Counted from the first letter of the stretch, positions 50,961 to 60,573 are shown. The stretch: DNA of 64,000 nucleotides from PWQG01 sp050486205 (GCA_050486205.1 JBJHCW010000001.1:1-64000); one strand, 5' to 3'. Notes: generated by a model not told the origin, from the letters alone. A program made the numbers and translations.

Positions 50961-51938
50961 ATGCTGAAAACATTGATACATGCCTCACGATGCCATGCCC
51001 TGGTACTGTGGATCCTCGCCCTGACACTGACCGCTTGCGTCAGCCATGAACCCCGCCAGCTGGTGCCCAGCATCAGCCTGTCTCCTGACAATGTGCTGAG
51101 CGCGGACAACACTGGCGAACCCAGGGCTGGCGGCGCCGACCTGGGTATCAGTGTGTCGGTCAACGAAAGTGACTCCCTGAGCAATGTCACCGTGTTGCCG
51201 GGCGTTCGCGTGAATTCGGTGCGCTCGGGTGGTCCGGCCGATATGGCGGGTGTCCTGGCTGGCGATGTCATTCTCAGTGTCGACGGCGAGGAAACCAATC
51301 ATCCTGACACCCTTGAGGCCATCGCGTTGGCTACCGAGGAAGATCACAGTTTTAATGTCGAGATCCGCCGCAACACCGCCGTCTTCACCACGGTCATTGC
51401 GGTCACTCCCAGTCGCTCGCCACGCAGCGAACCGGTGGAGCTGTACCGCGTGGACCCGATCAGTCTGCGCGCAGGCTTCACCACCGAGCGACTGGCGCGC
51501 ATTGACGCGGTGCCGGTGTCCGGCGCTCGCATTGTGCGATTCTTCCCGGAAAGCCCGCTGCCCGATGCAGGACTGGCCGTGGACGATGTCATTGTGTCGA
51601 TTGACCAACAGGCCGTTGAGTCCGCCCAGGGACTGGTGAATATGATTTCGCGTGAGTATTCGCCCGGTGATCGGGTCTCAGTGGAGTACGTCCGCGACAA
51701 CACACACTATGCACAGAATGTCCGGCTTTGGGACCCGGGTCGTCGACTCAGTCGCCTGAGCCTGTGGCCACTGTTTGTTTATGAAAGTTCACTCAGCCCG
51801 GACCAGACCCGTCTGACCATCGGTGACTTGTGGCTGTTCTCCCTTTTCAGCTATCAACGTAACCAGGGTGAACGTGAATACAGCGTACTCGGCCTGTTCC
51901 GCAGCGCCAGCGGCTTCGGCGAGTTGATGGAGGAATGA
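50961..51938 (+). CDS. Double-PDZ periplasmic lipoprotein
   Basis: The 325-residue protein has a lipoprotein signal (LVLWILALTLTACVSHEP, lipobox LTAC) and two PDZ domains. PDZ1 is near residues 60-140 (RVNSVRSGGPADMAGVLAGD then VILSVDGEE). PDZ2 is near 180-250 (RFFPESPLPDAGLAVDDVIV). No protease domain is present, unlike DegP or RseP. It may act as an adaptor that recognises C-terminal tails of exported proteins and presents them to the M16 peptidase encoded upstream. The C-terminal part (WPLFVYESSLSPDQTRLTIG) is unassigned. GGAG lies 12 bases before the ATG, and the stop overlaps the next gene by four bases. Confidence 0.85.
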   Translation: MLKTLIHASRCHALVLWILALTLTACVSHEPRQLVPSISLSPDNVLSADNTGEPRAGGADLGISVSVNESDSLSNVTVLPGVRVNSVRSGGPADMAGVLAGDVILSVDGEETNHPDTLEAIALATEEDHSFNVEIRRNTAVFTTVIAVTPSRSPRSEPVELYRVDPISLRAGFTTERLARIDAVPVSGARIVRFFPESPLPDAGLAVDDVIVSIDQQAVESAQGLVNMISREYSPGDRVSVEYVRDNTHYAQNVRLWDPGRRLSRLSLWPLFVYESSLSPDQTRLTIGDLWLFSLFSYQRNQGEREYSVLGLFRSASGFGELMEE

Positions 51939-53497
51939 TGAAATACGGCTGCGCGGCCCTGCGAAACCTGGTACTGGGTTCAGGACTGATGCTCCTGGCC
52001 GCCGGCGCCACCGGTCAGGCCAACTATGTATCATCAGAAATACCGGCACCGGAATGGCCTGATGAGATTGTCATCGCAGACATGAACGGCAACGGTCGCC
52101 AGGACATCCTGATCCCCGTCTGGTCACCGGAAAATGGCCGCGAGCTGGAAATCTACCTGCAGCAGGGTAATGGCCGCTTCTCGCCGGATGCGTCGCGACG
52201 CGTGCGTATTCCGCCGGAGGTGGTCGCTGTGGCGCTTGCCGATGTGCGCAGCATGCCGGGCGACGAACTGTTGCTGTTCACCAACAGTGCGGTCTTCAGT
52301 CTCTCCTCCGCCATACCCTCACTGAGCAACAACGTAGTGGAACTGTTCGACTGGCAGCTGGTAGCCTCCGTGCCGGACCGTCGTCATATTCACTTTCTGC
52401 CACGGCCGACCGACCTGACCGGTAACGGACATGTTGACCTGCTGTTGCCCGGGCGTGAAGGTTACGGTCTGTTTGAAGGCCTTGGCGAGGACAGGTTTCA
52501 GGCCCTGCATCAGTTCACTACGGTCAATGAAGCGCTGGACCCGGCAGAATTGCCGCCTGCCGCCGGGCGTTTCAACACAGACATCACCATCAACCAGCGC
52601 GACGGGCTGACCGTCAATATCGTGCCCCGATCGGCCTCAGCGTTCGAGGATTTTGTCCAGGATTGGCGCCAGACCGGTAATCGTGGTGCATTGCTTGAAT
52701 CACGACAGGGGATACCCGGCGCCTTTACCGCGCGCATCAACAATGATGCCAGTGGCGATATTGTCTACATGAACATTGGCAACGATCTGAGGGCCCAGGT
52801 CAACGTGCTGAGCATTCGCAACGCAGAGCCCCTGGACACAGCACAGCCCTGGTCGGCGCCGGCTGACGCCGAAGGTGAATATCACCTGATGGACCTGACC
52901 GGCAACACCATGGATGATGTGGTGCGTATTGTGGAAGAAGACAGTGACTGGGTGATCTACTTCTACATCAACCGTGACGGCCGCTTCGACTTTGACAACC
53001 CGGCCCAGGTGATGCGGTTCTCAGGCTACGATCTGCGCCTGGATGCGGTGGATGTAGACGCTGACGGGATACCGGATCTGAGCATCAGTTACTATACCAT
53101 TCCGGTCACCAGCCAACTGCGCAATCCCAGCATTGTGCGCACCCAGCTTCTCTACCGTGGACGCGGTGGTGAGGGCCAGCTCTTTGCCTCGCGTCCGGAC
53201 TCGCGACTGGACGAGAACTTTTCGGCCAGCAATGTACGCGCGCTTTACGAACCCATGCACCTGCGGGCAGACATCAACAATGACGGGCGCATCGACGCAC
53301 TGTATGTTGCCGACGACGGCACCCTGTCTGCCAAACGCATAGACGACAGCCTGCGACTGTCCAGCTCCCCGTTCTGGCGCCATGTGCCAAACCGAAGCAT
53401 ACTCGGCTTCGAGATACTCGACATGAACGGCAACGGCATACCCGATATCGTGCTGCATCATTCAACTGCCACCACAGTCCTGATTTCATCACCATGA
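51935..53497 (+). CDS. Secreted FG-GAP/VCBS repeat protein 1
   Basis: The 520-residue protein has a signal peptide (LVLGSGLMLLAAGATGQANY). At least six calcium-loop repeats of FG-GAP/VCBS type are visible: DMNGNGRQDILIP, DLTGNGHVDLLLP, DLTGNTMDDVVRI, DVDADGIPDLSIS, DINNDGRIDALYV and DMNGNGIPDIVLH. These build an integrin-like propeller that binds calcium. No enzyme domain or anchor is visible. It overlaps the PDZ gene by four bases and the second FG-GAP gene by four bases. All three, with the transporter, are therefore translated as one coupled block. A surface or periplasmic scaffold is likely, and its partner is unknown. Confidence 0.85.
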   Translation: MMKYGCAALRNLVLGSGLMLLAAGATGQANYVSSEIPAPEWPDEIVIADMNGNGRQDILIPVWSPENGRELEIYLQQGNGRFSPDASRRVRIPPEVVAVALADVRSMPGDELLLFTNSAVFSLSSAIPSLSNNVVELFDWQLVASVPDRRHIHFLPRPTDLTGNGHVDLLLPGREGYGLFEGLGEDRFQALHQFTTVNEALDPAELPPAAGRFNTDITINQRDGLTVNIVPRSASAFEDFVQDWRQTGNRGALLESRQGIPGAFTARINNDASGDIVYMNIGNDLRAQVNVLSIRNAEPLDTAQPWSAPADAEGEYHLMDLTGNTMDDVVRIVEEDSDWVIYFYINRDGRFDFDNPAQVMRFSGYDLRLDAVDVDADGIPDLSISYYTIPVTSQLRNPSIVRTQLLYRGRGGEGQLFASRPDSRLDENFSASNVRALYEPMHLRADINNDGRIDALYVADDGTLSAKRIDDSLRLSSSPFWRHVPNRSILGFEILDMNGNGIPDIVLHHSTATTVLISSP

Positions 53498-55203
53498 GTT
53501 ATCATCACGCAGTCAAGCCAACATGCCTTCAAGCCAGATATTCATGGCCTGCAATTCTCGTCTCCACGCTGCTGGCCCTGATCATGGCGCCTGCGAGCAT
53601 GGCCGGACTGGACGGTTACCAGCAGTTTGATTTCACCCTGCCGCCGGACACCGAGCGCATGCTGGTGATGGACGCCAACGGTAACAGTCTCAGCGACCTG
53701 GTGATTGTGTCAGGCAACACGATCAATCTGCACCTGCAGGATCCGGACACCGGTTTTGACTTTGAGCAGGCCAACTCACAGATCAGCCTGCCGGGCACAT
53801 CTGCAGGATGGGATATCAGCACATCCTTCGCTGGCGCCACAATGACCGTGCTCGCCCTGATTGACGGCGAACAGGTGCAGGCCTGGACTCTGGAAAATGG
53901 CGTTTTTTCCGAGCCTGTCACGGTACTGGAGAACGCCGGCGGGTTTCTTGGCCCGGGTGTGCACCAGCTTGCTTTCAGCCGGGACATCAATCGCAGCGGA
54001 CAGGATGACCTGATCATCCCCGGTGCCGGCGAATTGTTGCTGTACATCCGCAACGAGGACGGCAGTTATCAGCGTGGACTGAGCATACTGTCGGAGATGC
54101 GTCTGAGCACGTCATTGAACGAGGGTCGGGACTTCAACAACAGTGTCGGGCAATCGGTCACTATCCCGTCATTGCAATTGCGCGACGTCAACGGTGATGG
54201 GCGCCCTGATCTGATATCAGACACCAATGAGCGCCTGGACGTGTTTCTGGCCAGCTCACGCGATGGCGAAGACTACTTTCCCACTGAACCATCGTTTTCC
54301 ATTGACCGGGTCGCCATACGGGAGCGACTTGGCGCCTTCGATGTGGACCAGATCGATTTTTCGAATCTGACCGGTATTCTGGCACTCACCCACGAAGAAA
54401 TTCTGCAGGACGTCACCGGCAATGGCATAGACGATGTCATCATGCGTGAGGGTGGCCGTGTGGCATTGTATCTGGGCAGTGAAGATGGTGTGGACTTCAG
54501 TACACCACAACAGATACTGCGTTCAGGTGGCAATGTGCTGACCACCTTTCTGCACGACGAGAATGAAGACGGCCGCCCGGATCTGTGGCTTTGGCGTGTG
54601 GAGCAGGTATCCCTTGCCGATGTGTTTCTCTGGCTGGCCATTTCCGGCAGTATCGATATCGAGGCCTTTGTCTATCACAACGAAGGTGACAGCTTTGCCC
54701 GAAGACCGGCCCGACGCATTACCGTGACGCTGCGGTTTCCCTCGGCAGTTCGCATGATCAGCTCGGTGCGTGACATCCGCAGTCGGGCGCGCGACATGGA
54801 CATGGTCATACCGGCCACACGTGCCAATATCGGCAACAGCGAAATGCAGGACCTGCTGGTGCTGCTCAACGATCAGGTGGAGATTTTTCTCAACGCCCTG
54901 GCACGCGAACCCGAGGCCGAGGAAGACCGCTTTCTGGCCTCACTGGACTACAGCCGCAACCGCAACAATTATGAAATCGACATCCGCCGCATCATCGACA
55001 ATTTTGAAATCGACATCAACCGCGATGTACAGGCCGTCGGCGGTCGCTCGCCGGACGCTGTATTGCCGTTGCCAATATCCCAGCAACGTGGCGATATCAT
55101 GGTCATGGACCTGAACAACAATGGACGCGATGACATACTGGTATTTCTTGAACGCAGCAACGATGCACTGACCGGGATGCTGCTGTTATCCGGAGGTAGC
55201 TGA
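53494..55203 (+). CDS. Secreted FG-GAP/VCBS repeat protein 2
   Basis: The 569-residue protein has a signal peptide (YSWPAILVSTLLALIMAPAS to MAG) and six spaced calcium loops: DANGNSLSDLVIV, DINRSGQDDLIIP, DVNGDGRPDLISD, DVTGNGIDDVIMR, DENEDGRPDLWLW and DLNNNGRDDILVF. It differs clearly from the neighbouring FG-GAP protein outside these loops. A helical-looking block (DNFEIDINRDVQAVGG) precedes the last loop. No catalytic motif is seen. The gene overlaps its neighbour upstream by four bases, and the small membrane-protein gene starts two bases after its stop. The pair may form a hetero-oligomeric surface structure. Confidence 0.83.
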   Translation: MSYHHAVKPTCLQARYSWPAILVSTLLALIMAPASMAGLDGYQQFDFTLPPDTERMLVMDANGNSLSDLVIVSGNTINLHLQDPDTGFDFEQANSQISLPGTSAGWDISTSFAGATMTVLALIDGEQVQAWTLENGVFSEPVTVLENAGGFLGPGVHQLAFSRDINRSGQDDLIIPGAGELLLYIRNEDGSYQRGLSILSEMRLSTSLNEGRDFNNSVGQSVTIPSLQLRDVNGDGRPDLISDTNERLDVFLASSRDGEDYFPTEPSFSIDRVAIRERLGAFDVDQIDFSNLTGILALTHEEILQDVTGNGIDDVIMREGGRVALYLGSEDGVDFSTPQQILRSGGNVLTTFLHDENEDGRPDLWLWRVEQVSLADVFLWLAISGSIDIEAFVYHNEGDSFARRPARRITVTLRFPSAVRMISSVRDIRSRARDMDMVIPATRANIGNSEMQDLLVLLNDQVEIFLNALAREPEAEEDRFLASLDYSRNRNNYEIDIRRIIDNFEIDINRDVQAVGGRSPDAVLPLPISQQRGDIMVMDLNNNGRDDILVFLERSNDALTGMLLLSGGS

Positions 55204-55205
55204 TC

Positions 55206-55409
55206 ATGAACAAGGTTGTCTGGATCGGCTTCATCTGCGCGCTGATTTTTGTCAATCTTGTGGCCTGGCTCGGCGAACGCTACACAGGCATCCATATCGC
55301 AATCCCCTACCGCCTGGCCATCGTGCTGGGCATCACGGCCATCATTACGGTCTTTTCCGCTGCCTGGCAGCTGGTCATGAAGGCCGAAGAGGAAAAACCT
55401 CGCAGATAG
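55206..55409 (+). CDS. Small two-helix membrane protein
   Basis: The 67-residue protein MNKVVWIGFICALIFVNLVA... has a first hydrophobic helix (about 4-22), a loop with Arg/Tyr, a second helix (about 36-57, LAIVLGITAIITVFSAAWQL) and a charged tail KAEEEKPRR. I know no family. GGAGGT lies eight bases before the ATG, inside the end of the preceding FG-GAP gene, which ends two bases earlier. It is the last gene of the seven-gene run and could anchor or stabilise the ABC permease complex. Confidence 0.75.
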   Translation: MNKVVWIGFICALIFVNLVAWLGERYTGIHIAIPYRLAIVLGITAIITVFSAAWQLVMKAEEEKPRR

Positions 55410-55421
55410 CCACATGGCGAC

Positions 55422-55435
55422 TTGATACAGATCAA
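55422..55435 (+). promoter_or_regulatory. FNR/Anr box upstream of the GGDEF-EAL gene
   Basis: TTGATACAGATCAA fits the FNR/Anr consensus TTGAT-N4-ATCAA exactly and lies 93 bases upstream of the ATG at 55528. If centred at -41.5, transcription would start near 55470. This suggests oxygen-dependent control of the c-di-GMP protein. Confidence 0.65.
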
Positions 55436-55527
55436 ACTTTCCCTCGCTGACTCCCTCTAACATGACACACTGCCAATGCGTACCACTTGTTCCACTTTCT
55501 GTATCATCATGATAGGCTTTCTGTTTC

Positions 55528-57768
55528 ATGAACGACTCACGCACGGTGCTGACCCCTGACAACTGGCAATGCCTTGTTGACATACAGCGCGAAACCTTTT
55601 CCCTCCGTGATTCGGATCTTTTTAATACCCTGTGCACCCGGCTCATCAGTGCGCTGAACGCGAACTACTGTATTGTCGGAGAGATCCGGGTGACGCCGGA
55701 CAACCAGGCTCAGGTGCATAGCCTTGCTGTCGCCTTCTGCGACAACACAACACCCGTACTGCTGGACAACTTCAGTTATCCGCTGACAGGCACGCCGTGC
55801 AAAGACGTTGCTGACAGCAAGGTCTGTGTGATCCCTTCCGGGGTGACCGAACACTACCCTGCCGATCAACTGCTGGTGGAAATGGGCATAGAAGCCTATG
55901 TCGGCGCACCCCTGACAGGACAGGACCAAAGCGTCCGGGGAATTATCAGCCTGCTCTACACACATGCACTGTCTCCCGGGGAATCGGCCAGGGCGGCGTT
56001 TTTTCTTGAGATGGTTGCACTGCGCTGCGCCACGGAGCTCAATCGCAAGCAGGCCGAACAGGAAATCAGCAAGCTGCTGCAGTCAATCGAATCCAGCCCG
56101 ATCGCTACCGTCATGACCGACCCTGCGGGCATCATAGAATACATCAATCCGCGCTTCACCGAGCTGACCGGCTACAGCAAGGCCGAGGCGATCGGTATGG
56201 GGACCAACATCAACTCCTCCGGCGAAACGCCGGAGGAGGTGTACGATGTCATGTGGCAGAGCATTCTGTCGGGCCAACAGTGGCAAGGTGAATTGTTGAA
56301 CAGGCGCAAGGACGGCACCAACTACTGGGCACGAACCACCATTTTTCCGATCCGTGACCAACAGAACCGTATTACCAATTTTGTCAGCCTGCAGGAGGAT
56401 GTATCCGAGGCGCGCTCGATGGTACAGAAAATGTATCATCAGGCCACCCACGATCAGTTGACGGGATTGATCAACCGACGCGAATTCCAGCGAAGACTGA
56501 CACTGGCCATTGACGATGCGATAAGGAATGACACCTGCCACTCATTGTGCTTTCTGGACATGGACCAGTTCAAGGTGGTGAACGACACCGGCGGGCATAT
56601 CGCCGGTGATACACTCCTTAACCGGATCGGTCGCACACTGCTCAGCCATATTCGCGCCAACGATACAGCCGCGCGCGTAGGCGGCGACGAGTTTGCACTG
56701 ATACTCGGGAAATGCCCGCCGGAAAAAGCCATGGACATCTGCGAGAGCATTCGCAGCGCCATTGCCAGCCATCATTTTATCTGGGAGGACAAGGTCTACA
56801 CTGTGGGCATCAGCATCGGCATTACCGCCATCAACATCAACACACGGGACTCTATCGAACTGATGAAGCAGGTGGATACTGCCTGTTATGCATCCAAGGA
56901 CAGCGGCAGGAACCGAATCTCGCTGTATCGCGCGGATGACAGCACGGTGCAGCGGCGGCGCCAGGAAACAGACTGGGTACCGAGGATCACGATGGCATTG
57001 AAGGAGCGCCGTTTCCGATTGTTCATCCAGCCCATCATTGCACTGGATAGCGCCGAGGATGTCCGACCACACTACGAAGTCTTGATACGGTTACAGGACC
57101 AGTCGGGCAATCTGGTGCAGCCGGCAGATTTCATGCCCGCAGCCGAGCGCTACGGCATTGCTCCGCTGCTGGACCGGACCGTGTTTGATGCATCCTATAC
57201 GTTTCTCAGGGAAAACCCCGATACGCTGAATCGTATAGCCTCACTCTCCCTCAACCTGTCCGGCGCCTCCATCAGTCATGATGGGCTGTTAAGCCATATC
57301 ATCGATGTCATCAGCACAGGCCCGGTGCAGGCTTCGAGGTTCCAGTTCGAAATCACTGAAACAGCCGCCATTTCCAACATCATCGAAGCGCGGCGGTTCA
57401 TGCAGCAGTTGCGCGCTATCGGTTGCAGGGTTCTGCTGGACGATTTCGGCCGCGGTCTGTCATCGTTTGCCTACCTGAAGAACCTGCCGGTGGACACGCT
57501 GAAAATAGACGGCATGTTCATCAGGGAAATGCTGAAGAACAAGGCCGATCATGCCATGGTGCGTATGATCAACGAGCTTGCCCATGCCCTGGACATTCAG
57601 ACTGTTGCCGAGTTTATTGAAGAGCAGGCTACGCTGGACTGCGTCAAAGCCCTTGGTATTGATTACGCCCAGGGATTCCATATTGCCCGACCAGTGGATA
57701 TTGCCTCACTCTGTGCCAGCACGAACGACACTACAGCGGCCATACCCAAAGCAAAACCGGAATGCTGA
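55528..57768 (+). CDS. GAF-PAS-GGDEF-EAL c-di-GMP turnover protein
   Basis: The 746-residue cytosolic sensor-enzyme has a GAF-like domain (about 20-170), a PAS domain (about 180-300; PIATVMTDPAGIIEYINPRF), a GGDEF domain (about 310-470) and an EAL domain (about 485-740). The cyclase site is intact (RVGGDEFAL, 383-391), with an upstream inhibitory RxxD (RAND, 376-379). The phosphodiesterase motif reads YEVLIRL, so EAL is EVL, but Glu is kept. LDDFGRGLSSFAYLKNLPVD and LKIDGMF follow. Both activities are possible. The ligand of GAF/PAS is unknown. An FNR/Anr box precedes the gene. The 3' end overlaps the convergent SLC13 gene by 38 bases. Confidence 0.93.
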   Translation: MNDSRTVLTPDNWQCLVDIQRETFSLRDSDLFNTLCTRLISALNANYCIVGEIRVTPDNQAQVHSLAVAFCDNTTPVLLDNFSYPLTGTPCKDVADSKVCVIPSGVTEHYPADQLLVEMGIEAYVGAPLTGQDQSVRGIISLLYTHALSPGESARAAFFLEMVALRCATELNRKQAEQEISKLLQSIESSPIATVMTDPAGIIEYINPRFTELTGYSKAEAIGMGTNINSSGETPEEVYDVMWQSILSGQQWQGELLNRRKDGTNYWARTTIFPIRDQQNRITNFVSLQEDVSEARSMVQKMYHQATHDQLTGLINRREFQRRLTLAIDDAIRNDTCHSLCFLDMDQFKVVNDTGGHIAGDTLLNRIGRTLLSHIRANDTAARVGGDEFALILGKCPPEKAMDICESIRSAIASHHFIWEDKVYTVGISIGITAININTRDSIELMKQVDTACYASKDSGRNRISLYRADDSTVQRRRQETDWVPRITMALKERRFRLFIQPIIALDSAEDVRPHYEVLIRLQDQSGNLVQPADFMPAAERYGIAPLLDRTVFDASYTFLRENPDTLNRIASLSLNLSGASISHDGLLSHIIDVISTGPVQASRFQFEITETAAISNIIEARRFMQQLRAIGCRVLLDDFGRGLSSFAYLKNLPVDTLKIDGMFIREMLKNKADHAMVRMINELAHALDIQTVAEFIEEQATLDCVKALGIDYAQGFHIARPVDIASLCASTNDTTAAIPKAKPEC

Positions 57769-59773
57769 CTGCCACAATCAGAATTTCAAGGGGTAAACCC
57801 AGGCGCCAGTAGTCCCCGAACCGAAAACCGCCCGGACCCAGAATCAGGGTGTTGTTCTGGTGCCCGATAGGCGTCAGAAACGCACAGGAAGCGCCGATGG
57901 CCACCGCCATCAGGTACGAGTCCGGGTTCACCCCCAACTGAGCGGCCGCGCTGATGGCCAACGGGCACATGACCGCCGCCGTGGCGGCATTGTTCATGAA
58001 ATCCGACAGTGTCATGGTGACAATGAGTATCACCGCCAGGGCAATGACAGGCGACCCCTGTGCCACCGCATCAAGCAGGAAAGCGGCAATGACATCAGCA
58101 GTGCCCGTGGCTGCCATGGCACCGGCCACCGGCAACATGGCAGCCAGCAATACAATGACAGTCCAGTCCACCGCCTGATACACCGACCGCGGCGGTATCA
58201 CCCGCAGCGCCATGTAGGCCAGCACCCCGGCAGCAAAACTGACGGCTGCGGGCACCAGACCCAGGGCTGCACCACCCACTGCACCCAGCAACACAACAAC
58301 TGCTACGGTGGTCTTCTGTTTGTCTGGCACCCGGATATCGCGGGTGGCCAGCGGCACACAGCCAAAATCAGCGGCAAAACCGGATACCGCTTCCGGTACA
58401 CCCTGCATCAACAGCACGTCACCGGCCTGCACGGCAGTGGATCGAAGGCGCTTGATGGATCGCCGACCCTGCCGTGAGATGGCCAGCAGGTTGATGCCGT
58501 AGCGGGTACGCAATTCAATATCGGTGGCGGACCGGCCAATCAGAAATGAACCGGGCATAACCACCAATTCCTGGATCACCAGGTCATCACGCGGCACGGC
58601 TTTCTCGGTTTTCTCGGACTTCCCGGACTTTTCAGCCTTGCCGCGCTCACCCTTGCTCTCTTCACCCGCGACCTCACTGCTTGTCCCGGGTGCCATTGCC
58701 CGGGAACCGGCCCCCTCGTCGCTGCGCTCTGCGGCGACCACATCCTTGCCCTGTCCAGCGGGTCTGGCCGCTGCCACAGCATCGGCGTCCGTGTTGGTTT
58801 CCTTGTCCGCCTCCGGTCCGTTGTCGTTTTCCTTATCCTTGTCTTTATCCCTGTCCTTATCCTTGTCCTTGTCCTGCGGAACCGGCACCTCTTCCTCCAG
58901 TTTCAGCCCGACGCTGGACAGCACCGCAGTCAGGGATTCGGGTTCGGCTTCGATGATCAGTATGTCGTCCTCGCGCAGGATTCGGCGCGAATAGGGCGCG
59001 ATCACGCGCATTTCACCCCGGGCCAGCCCGACAATCTGCGCATCGGCCTTCTCCAGAGCCACTTCCAGCTCGCGCAGCGATTTACCCACCGCCTTGCTCC
59101 CGGACACAATACGCACTTCGGTCAGATAGGTCCCGGTATCAAAACTGCTCGAATCTGACTGCTTGCGATTGGGCACCAGGCGCCAACCAATCAGACCGAT
59201 AAAAATCACACCAACCAGGGTTATGGCAATTCCCACTGGGCTGAAATCAAACATGCCGTAACTGCCGAGACCCGTCTCAGCACGAAAACCGGACACGATC
59301 AGGTTCGGCGGTGTTCCGATAAGGGTGGTGGTCCCGCCAAGAATGGAGCCAAAGGACATTGGCATGAGAACGCGCCCTGGCGGCAAACCCTGACGATGGG
59401 CCATCTGCAGGGCAACCGGCATGAGCAGGGCCAGTGCGCCGACATTGTTCATGAAACCCGACAGCGCGGCAGCCAGCGCGGAAATTGCTGCAATACTGAC
59501 AATCTGGCTGGCATCGGTAGGCAGGATCTTCTGCGCCAGGGCATCCACAGCGCCTGTGGTCTGCAGTCCGTAACTCAACACCAGCACACAGGCCACGGTC
59601 ACTACGGCCGGATGGCCAAAACCTTCAAAGGCAAGTTCGGCCGACACCAGTCCGGTTGCCACACAGGCCAACAAGGCTCCAACGGCAACCATATCGTGCC
59701 GCCACCGGCCCCAGATGAACATCGCCATGGTGGCAATGAGAATGCCACAGATCGTCAGTTGTTCGGCTGTCAT
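57731..59773 (-). CDS. SLC13/DASS-family permease with two RCK_C (TrkA-C) domains
   Basis: The 680-residue inner-membrane transporter has an N-terminal helix bundle (1-200) with ILGGTTTLIGTPPNLIVSGF, and a C-terminal bundle (about 490-680) with DFMNNAATAAVMCPLAISAA and AFLTPIGHQNNTLILGPGG. These are the two sodium- and substrate-binding motifs of sulfate/dicarboxylate transporters. Two TrkA-C domains lie between the halves (about 205-290 and 397-480). An unusual linker of about 100 residues separates them. It is rich in Asp and Lys (DKDKDKDRDKDKDKE at 301-315, then Ser/Lys/Glu-rich). The linker is encoded by imperfect repeats of a TTATCC/TTGTCC unit. The substrate is uncertain. The 3' end overlaps the EAL gene. 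Confidence 0.9.
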   Translation of the reverse strand: MTAEQLTICGILIATMAMFIWGRWRHDMVAVGALLACVATGLVSAELAFEGFGHPAVVTVACVLVLSYGLQTTGAVDALAQKILPTDASQIVSIAAISALAAALSGFMNNVGALALLMPVALQMAHRQGLPPGRVLMPMSFGSILGGTTTLIGTPPNLIVSGFRAETGLGSYGMFDFSPVGIAITLVGVIFIGLIGWRLVPNRKQSDSSSFDTGTYLTEVRIVSGSKAVGKSLRELEVALEKADAQIVGLARGEMRVIAPYSRRILREDDILIIEAEPESLTAVLSSVGLKLEEEVPVPQDKDKDKDRDKDKDKENDNGPEADKETNTDADAVAAARPAGQGKDVVAAERSDEGAGSRAMAPGTSSEVAGEESKGERGKAEKSGKSEKTEKAVPRDDLVIQELVVMPGSFLIGRSATDIELRTRYGINLLAISRQGRRSIKRLRSTAVQAGDVLLMQGVPEAVSGFAADFGCVPLATRDIRVPDKQKTTVAVVVLLGAVGGAALGLVPAAVSFAAGVLAYMALRVIPPRSVYQAVDWTVIVLLAAMLPVAGAMAATGTADVIAAFLLDAVAQGSPVIALAVILIVTMTLSDFMNNAATAAVMCPLAISAAAQLGVNPDSYLMAVAIGASCAFLTPIGHQNNTLILGPGGFRFGDYWRLGLPLEILIVAVSIPVLLWVWPL

Positions 59774-59860
59774 CGGTGTCGGCTCCCGGTGGCCAATCTG
59801 CAGGTCAATGCATCAGGTATTGGAACATGCCGTGCTTCAACAGATCAGAAACCCCGTAAA

Positions 59861-60343
59861 TCAGAGAGCCAATGCATCGACCCCTGCCCGGGCGATCTGT
59901 TCGTCCTGATCGGCTCGCACACCTGACACCCCGACAGCGCCCAGCACCTGCCCATCCACCATGATCGGCAAGGCGCCTTCCAGCAACACCATGTCCGAGG
60001 AGACTGAAAGGAAACCCTGACGGTTCGGTACCATGTCCTGGAATACCTTGGATGGCGCACCAAATCCGGCCGAGGTGCGAGCCTTTCCTATGGCGATGTC
60101 GATGCTCGCCGTGCGCGCTCCGTCCATACGCACCAGATTGAGCAGGTGGCCGCCATCGTCCACAATGGCAATGACCACGTTCCAGCCATTCTCCCGGGCT
60201 TCTTCCTGGGCTGCCGCCATGATGCTTTCCACGGCTGCCTGGGTCAGCATCTTGCGCTCCGCCAACTGCGCATGCGCCCCGGTTGCCACACTCGCCAGCA
60301 TTGCCAGCATTGCCACTGCCGTAAATTGTCGAATCGCTTTCAT
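59861..60343 (-). CDS. Exported GlcG/HbpS-family protein
   Basis: The 160-residue protein has a signal peptide (MKAIRQFTAVAMLAMLASVA to GAHA). The GlcG/HbpS fold follows: MLTQAAVESIMAAAQEEARE, NVVIAIVDDGGHLLNLVRMD, ASIDIAIGKARTSAGFG, LLEGALPIMVDGQVLGAVGV and DEQIARAGVDAL. Members bind haem or degradation products of it, or act as extracytoplasmic ligand sensors. Many have unknown roles. The signal peptide indicates a periplasmic location. An AGGAGGC ribosome site precedes the ATG. It stands alone, 87 bases from the SLC13 gene. Confidence 0.88.
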   Translation of the reverse strand: MKAIRQFTAVAMLAMLASVATGAHAQLAERKMLTQAAVESIMAAAQEEARENGWNVVIAIVDDGGHLLNLVRMDGARTASIDIAIGKARTSAGFGAPSKVFQDMVPNRQGFLSVSSDMVLLEGALPIMVDGQVLGAVGVSGVRADQDEQIARAGVDALAL

Positions 60344-60573
60344 CTGTGCCTCCTGAAACCAGACTGTAAGTGCCTCATTAGACTATATCGCCGTTGCGTG
60401 GAGCAACCATCGTCTGGCTCAGGTAAAGAATCTCTTGTCCGGGAAGTTTTGATCCACTAATCTTTGGCGCGTGAGCACAATGTCAGTTATGCTCTGCTGT
60501 GCCCTGTTTCGAGGCGATCGCCCGGACAGGCAAAGGCACAGACCCAGATCAGAACAACCACGAGGAATTCACC

